DNA of 10,858 bases from Lachnospiraceae bacterium (GTDB lineage: Bacteria; Bacillota; Clostridia; Lachnospirales; Lachnospiraceae). The position numbers and the translations under genes are program-made. Of this stretch, positions 9,036 to 10,858 are shown one piece after another; positions within the stretch are counted from its first letter, which is position 1, and every line of letters starts with the position of its first letter. The stretch spans positions 1 through 10,858 of the forward strand of contig DMLD01000037.1 in the NCBI GenBank assembly GCA_003453515.1, written 5' to 3'. The notes under the pieces are model-generated. The model was not told the origin of the DNA. It worked only from the letters and a program-made list of their open reading frames with translations, and ran no database searches.

Positions 9036-9065
9036 TTGACAAAAGACCATGCTTTAGAGTAGAAT
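9036..9065 (+). promoter_or_regulatory. Sigma-70-type promoter for the acetyltransferase gene
   Basis: TTGACA (9036-9041) matches the -35 consensus exactly. TAGAAT (9060-9065) is one base off the -10 consensus, and the spacer is 18 bp. The expected transcription start is near 9072, only a few bases before the ATG at 9076. This separates the downstream gene from the kinase operon. Confidence 0.7.
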
Positions 9066-9075
9066 AAGTAACGTT

Positions 9076-9504
9076 ATGGATATCTATGAGTTGAGGCTTG
9101 CCGATTCTATATCGGTGTCGGATTACAATGACCTTCGTGCGAGTGTGGATTTTATCACGATAAATGATCACAGGGCTCACACAGCGCTTGAAAACGCGCT
9201 TTACAAGGTGATAGCATACGACGGTGAAAAGCCGGTCGGGATGACGCGCGTGGTCGGAGACGGGGGATATGTATACTTCATATGTGATGTGATAGTGAGA
9301 CCTGAGTACCAGTCAAAGGGACTTGGACGCCGTCTGATAGAAAACACGCTTGGATGGCTCGAATCACAGGTGGATGAGGGCGAGACGATCATGGTCAATC
9401 TGATGAGTGCCATGGGCAAGGAGCCGTTTTACGAGAAGCTCGGATTTCATACAAGACCCTTTGGGAACCATGGCTCGGGAATGAGTCGTTGGATCGACGG
9501 GTGA
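9076..9504 (+). CDS. GNAT-family N-acetyltransferase
   Basis: A complete 142-residue, single-domain GNAT enzyme that would transfer an acetyl group from acetyl-CoA to an amine; the substrate is unknown. The acetyl-CoA binding motif A is clear at about 72-88: ICDVIVRPEYQSKGLGRRLI, containing the Q/R-x-x-G-x-G/A loop. Motif B is KEPFYEKLGFHTRP near the C-terminus, and MTRVVGDGGYVYFI forms the central strands. The start at 9076 gives the usual N-terminus of this subfamily (YELR...). There is no Shine-Dalgarno sequence just upstream (AATAAGTAACGTT), and the predicted transcription start is about 4 nt away, suggesting leaderless or nearly leaderless translation. A later start would remove conserved first-strand residues. 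It has its own promoter and no obvious tie to the kinase operon. Confidence 0.9.
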   Translation: MDIYELRLADSISVSDYNDLRASVDFITINDHRAHTALENALYKVIAYDGEKPVGMTRVVGDGGYVYFICDVIVRPEYQSKGLGRRLIENTLGWLESQVDEGETIMVNLMSAMGKEPFYEKLGFHTRPFGNHGSGMSRWIDG

Positions 9505-9512
9505 AAGCGTAT

Positions 9513-9541
9513 AGGTGCATGAATACAAGTATTCAGCACCT
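9513..9541 (+). terminator. Stable hairpin after the acetyltransferase gene
   Basis: AGGTGC (9513-9518) pairs with GCACCT (9536-9541), and TGAATAC (9520-9526) pairs with GTATTCA (9529-9535), leaving one bulged A at 9519. The innermost C-G pair probably opens to give a CAAG loop. It starts 9 nt after the acetyltransferase stop. The downstream bases (GTATATATAAT) are A/T-rich but not a U-run, so termination is plausible rather than certain. It could also be part of the metK upstream region. Confidence 0.5.
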
Positions 9542-9546
9542 GTATA

Positions 9547-9552
9547 TATAAT
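9547..9552 (+). promoter_or_regulatory. Possible -10 box of a metK promoter
   Basis: TATAAT is a perfect -10 hexamer placed right after the 9513-9541 hairpin, about 90 nt before metK. No good -35 box sits 16-18 bp upstream, where the sequence is inside the hairpin, and the extended TGn motif is absent. It is listed because metK needs a promoter if the hairpin terminates transcription. Confidence 0.3.
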
Positions 9553-9584
9553 CATCAGACATAAATAGTAACTGTGTAATTATG

Positions 9585-9635
9585 TTCGCCTTCCGGACGT
9601 ATGTGCCGGGAGTACAAGTGCTACCGAAAGGAGAA
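9585..9635 (+). promoter_or_regulatory. metK leader able to sequester its ribosome binding site (candidate riboswitch or RNA switch)
   Basis: The metK Shine-Dalgarno AAAGGAG is at 9627-9633, 8 nt before the ATG. TTCGCCTTCCGG (9585-9596) can pair with CCGAAAGGAGAA (9624-9635) at 10 of 12 positions, with G-A and C-A mismatches, burying the Shine-Dalgarno. The same upstream strand can instead form a local hairpin: CTTCCGG (9590-9596) with CCGGGAG (9606-9612), one G-U pair. The two folds exclude each other, as in translation-controlling switches. Known SAM-III (SMK) riboswitches precede metK and also hide the Shine-Dalgarno, and the CCGAAAGG stretch is reminiscent of them. I cannot confirm class membership, and the SAM-I core is not seen. 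Confidence 0.4.
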
Positions 9636-9641
9636 AAGAAC

Positions 9642-10858
9642 ATGGGAAAGATTTTATTTACGTCAGAATCAGTAACTGAGGGACATCCGGACAAGATATG
9701 CGACCAGATATCAGATGCGATACTGGATGCCATTTATGAGAAAGACCCGATGAGCAGGGTCGCGTGTGAGACAGCGATAACGACTGATTTTGTATGTATA
9801 ATCGGGGAGATCACGACAGGAGCCGGACTTGGACCGGACGATTTTGAAAAAATAGCAAGAAAGACAATTTGTGATATAGGATATGATGATAAGTCAAAGG
9901 GCTTTGACGGAAATACATGTGAGGTGATCGTAAAGCTGGATGCCCAGTCTGCGGATATAGCGCTGGGAGTTGACAACTCGCTTGAAACAAAGCAGGAGTC
10001 GGATGCCGACGGTGTGATAAACAAGACAGACATGGGCATGACTGATGCCGAGATAGACAAGATAGGTGCCGGAGATCAGGGAATGATGTTCGGATATGCA
10101 ACAAATGAGACCGATACATACATGCCTTATCCCGTTTATCTGGCACACAAGCTTTCAAAGAAGCTGAGTGATGTGAGAAAGGACGGAACGCTTCCGTATC
10201 TCAGAGCGGACGGAAAGACTCAGGTCACGGTAGAGTATAAAAACAAAAAGCCTGCAAGGCTTGACGCGATAGTGGTTTCATCGCAGCACAGTGAGGATGT
10301 GACACAGTCACAGATACACGCAGATATAAGAAAGTATGTCATCGATCCGATACTTGACGCATCGATGATAGATGATGATACAAGGATATATATCAATCCG
10401 ACAGGAAGGTTTGTCATCGGAGGACCCAACGGAGATGCGGGTCTGACGGGTCGCAAAATAATCGTTGACACATACGGCGGTATGGGAAGACACGGCGGCG
10501 GAGCCTTCTCCGGAAAGGATCCGACGAAGGTGGACAGATCGGGAGCCTATGCGGCACGTTATGTCGCTAAAAATATAGTGGCAGCCGGTCTTTGTGACAG
10601 AGCTGAGGTACAGCTTTCCTACGCAATAGGAGTTGCTTGGCCGACATCGGTTCGTATAGATACCTTCGGCACAGGAAAGCTTCCCGAGGATAAGCTGGTT
10701 GACATCATATTTGACAATTTTGATCTCAGACCTGCAGGTATCATAAAAATGCTTGATCTGAGAAAGCCTATATATAAACAGACAGCAGCATACGGGCATT
10801 TTGGAAGAGACGATATCGATGTGCCGTGGGAAAGACTTGATAAGGTAGAAGCGTTGAA
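9642..10858 (+). CDS. metK: S-adenosylmethionine synthetase (3' end cut by window)
   Basis: Makes S-adenosylmethionine from methionine and ATP in the cytoplasm. The 405 visible codons run from [20 protein letters not shown], with catalytic-site H15, through the GAGDQG signature (142-147) and the ATP/phosphate loop [16 protein letters not shown] (285-300). They reach the conserved C-terminal AAYGHFGR and VPWERLDK, so only a few residues are missing on the right. The ATG at 9642 follows AAAGGAG with 8-nt spacing. The loop before GAGDQG is longer than in common homologues (about 30 residues between GVD and GAGDQG, against about 7 recalled for E. coli and about 18 for B. subtilis). The 137-nt region in front contains a hairpin and a possible Shine-Dalgarno-hiding leader, suggesting translational control. 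Confidence 0.98.
   Translation, partial: MGKILFTSESVTEGHPDKICDQISDAILDAIYEKDPMSRVACETAITTDFVCIIGEITTGAGLGPDDFEKIARKTICDIGYDDKSKGFDGNTCEVIVKLDAQSADIALGVDNSLETKQESDADGVINKTDMGMTDAEIDKIGAGDQGMMFGYATNETDTYMPYPVYLAHKLSKKLSDVRKDGTLPYLRADGKTQVTVEYKNKKPARLDAIVVSSQHSEDVTQSQIHADIRKYVIDPILDASMIDDDTRIYINPTGRFVIGGPNGDAGLTGRKIIVDTYGGMGRHGGGAFSGKDPTKVDRSGAYAARYVAKNIVAAGLCDRAEVQLSYAIGVAWPTSVRIDTFGTGKLPEDKLVDIIFDNFDLRPAGIIKMLDLRKPIYKQTAAYGHFGRDDIDVPWERLDKVEAL

Noticed and set aside
9012..9037. Hairpin AAGTGAGGT / ACTTGCACTT as terminator of the kinase operon
   Set aside because: It has a bulge and a G-U pair, no U-tract, and overlaps the -35 box; too weak to call.
8993..9067. 24-codon frame starting ATGGAAGG between the HipA-like and acetyltransferase genes
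   Set aside because: It overlaps the promoter, has no ribosome binding site of its own and matches no known peptide.
9505..9641. SAM-I (S-box) riboswitch before metK
   Set aside because: The region is short and lacks the S-box core and a terminator with U-tract; only a Shine-Dalgarno-hiding fold is supported.

Overview
The window looks like chromosomal DNA from a Firmicute of the Lachnospiraceae type. The reasons are strong AGGAGG-type ribosome binding sites, heavy use of ATA, AGA/AGG and GGA codons, a MetK of clostridial type, and very large hybrid sensor kinases that pair beta-propeller sensors with HisKA-HATPase-REC-Hpt modules. Genus is not determined (Coprococcus/Butyrivibrio-like is only a guess). 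All convincing genes lie on the + strand. No rRNA, tRNA, CRISPR array, transposase or integrase was recognised.

Layout. (1) 1-2174: the 3' part of a gene for a repeat-rich, very acidic, single-pass membrane protein. Its reading frame is open to the left edge, so the real start lies outside the window. (2) 2175-2259: a short intergenic region with a strong imperfect hairpin. (3) 2260-7092: a 1610-residue hybrid histidine kinase. In order it has a multi-pass membrane domain resembling ECF-transporter S components, a long two-component-regulator beta-propeller array, an Ig-like domain, a TM helix, HisKA, HATPase, REC, Hpt and a helical tail. (4) 7112-7870: a two-domain response regulator, a degenerate receiver followed by an intact receiver with no output domain. 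(5) 7909-8982: a HipA-like protein kinase without a HipB partner. (6) 9036-9065: a sigma-70-type promoter, followed by a GNAT acetyltransferase gene (9076-9504) that would be almost leaderless. (7) 9505-9641: a hairpin and then a leader that can fold to hide the metK ribosome binding site. (8) 9642 to the right edge: metK, missing only its last few codons.

How the genes may work together. Genes 2260-7092, 7112-7870 and 7909-8982 are closely spaced (19 and 38 nt gaps), each with a good ribosome binding site, so they probably form one operon. The sensor has all residues for a His-Asp-His relay (H1000, D1322, H1476), and the neighbouring regulator offers a receiving Asp (D180). None of the three proteins has a recognisable DNA-binding domain, so the output is unclear. 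The HipA-like kinase next door is a tempting but unproven candidate. This operon is the most likely undescribed system in the window. The second most interesting element is the possible translation-controlling RNA in front of metK.
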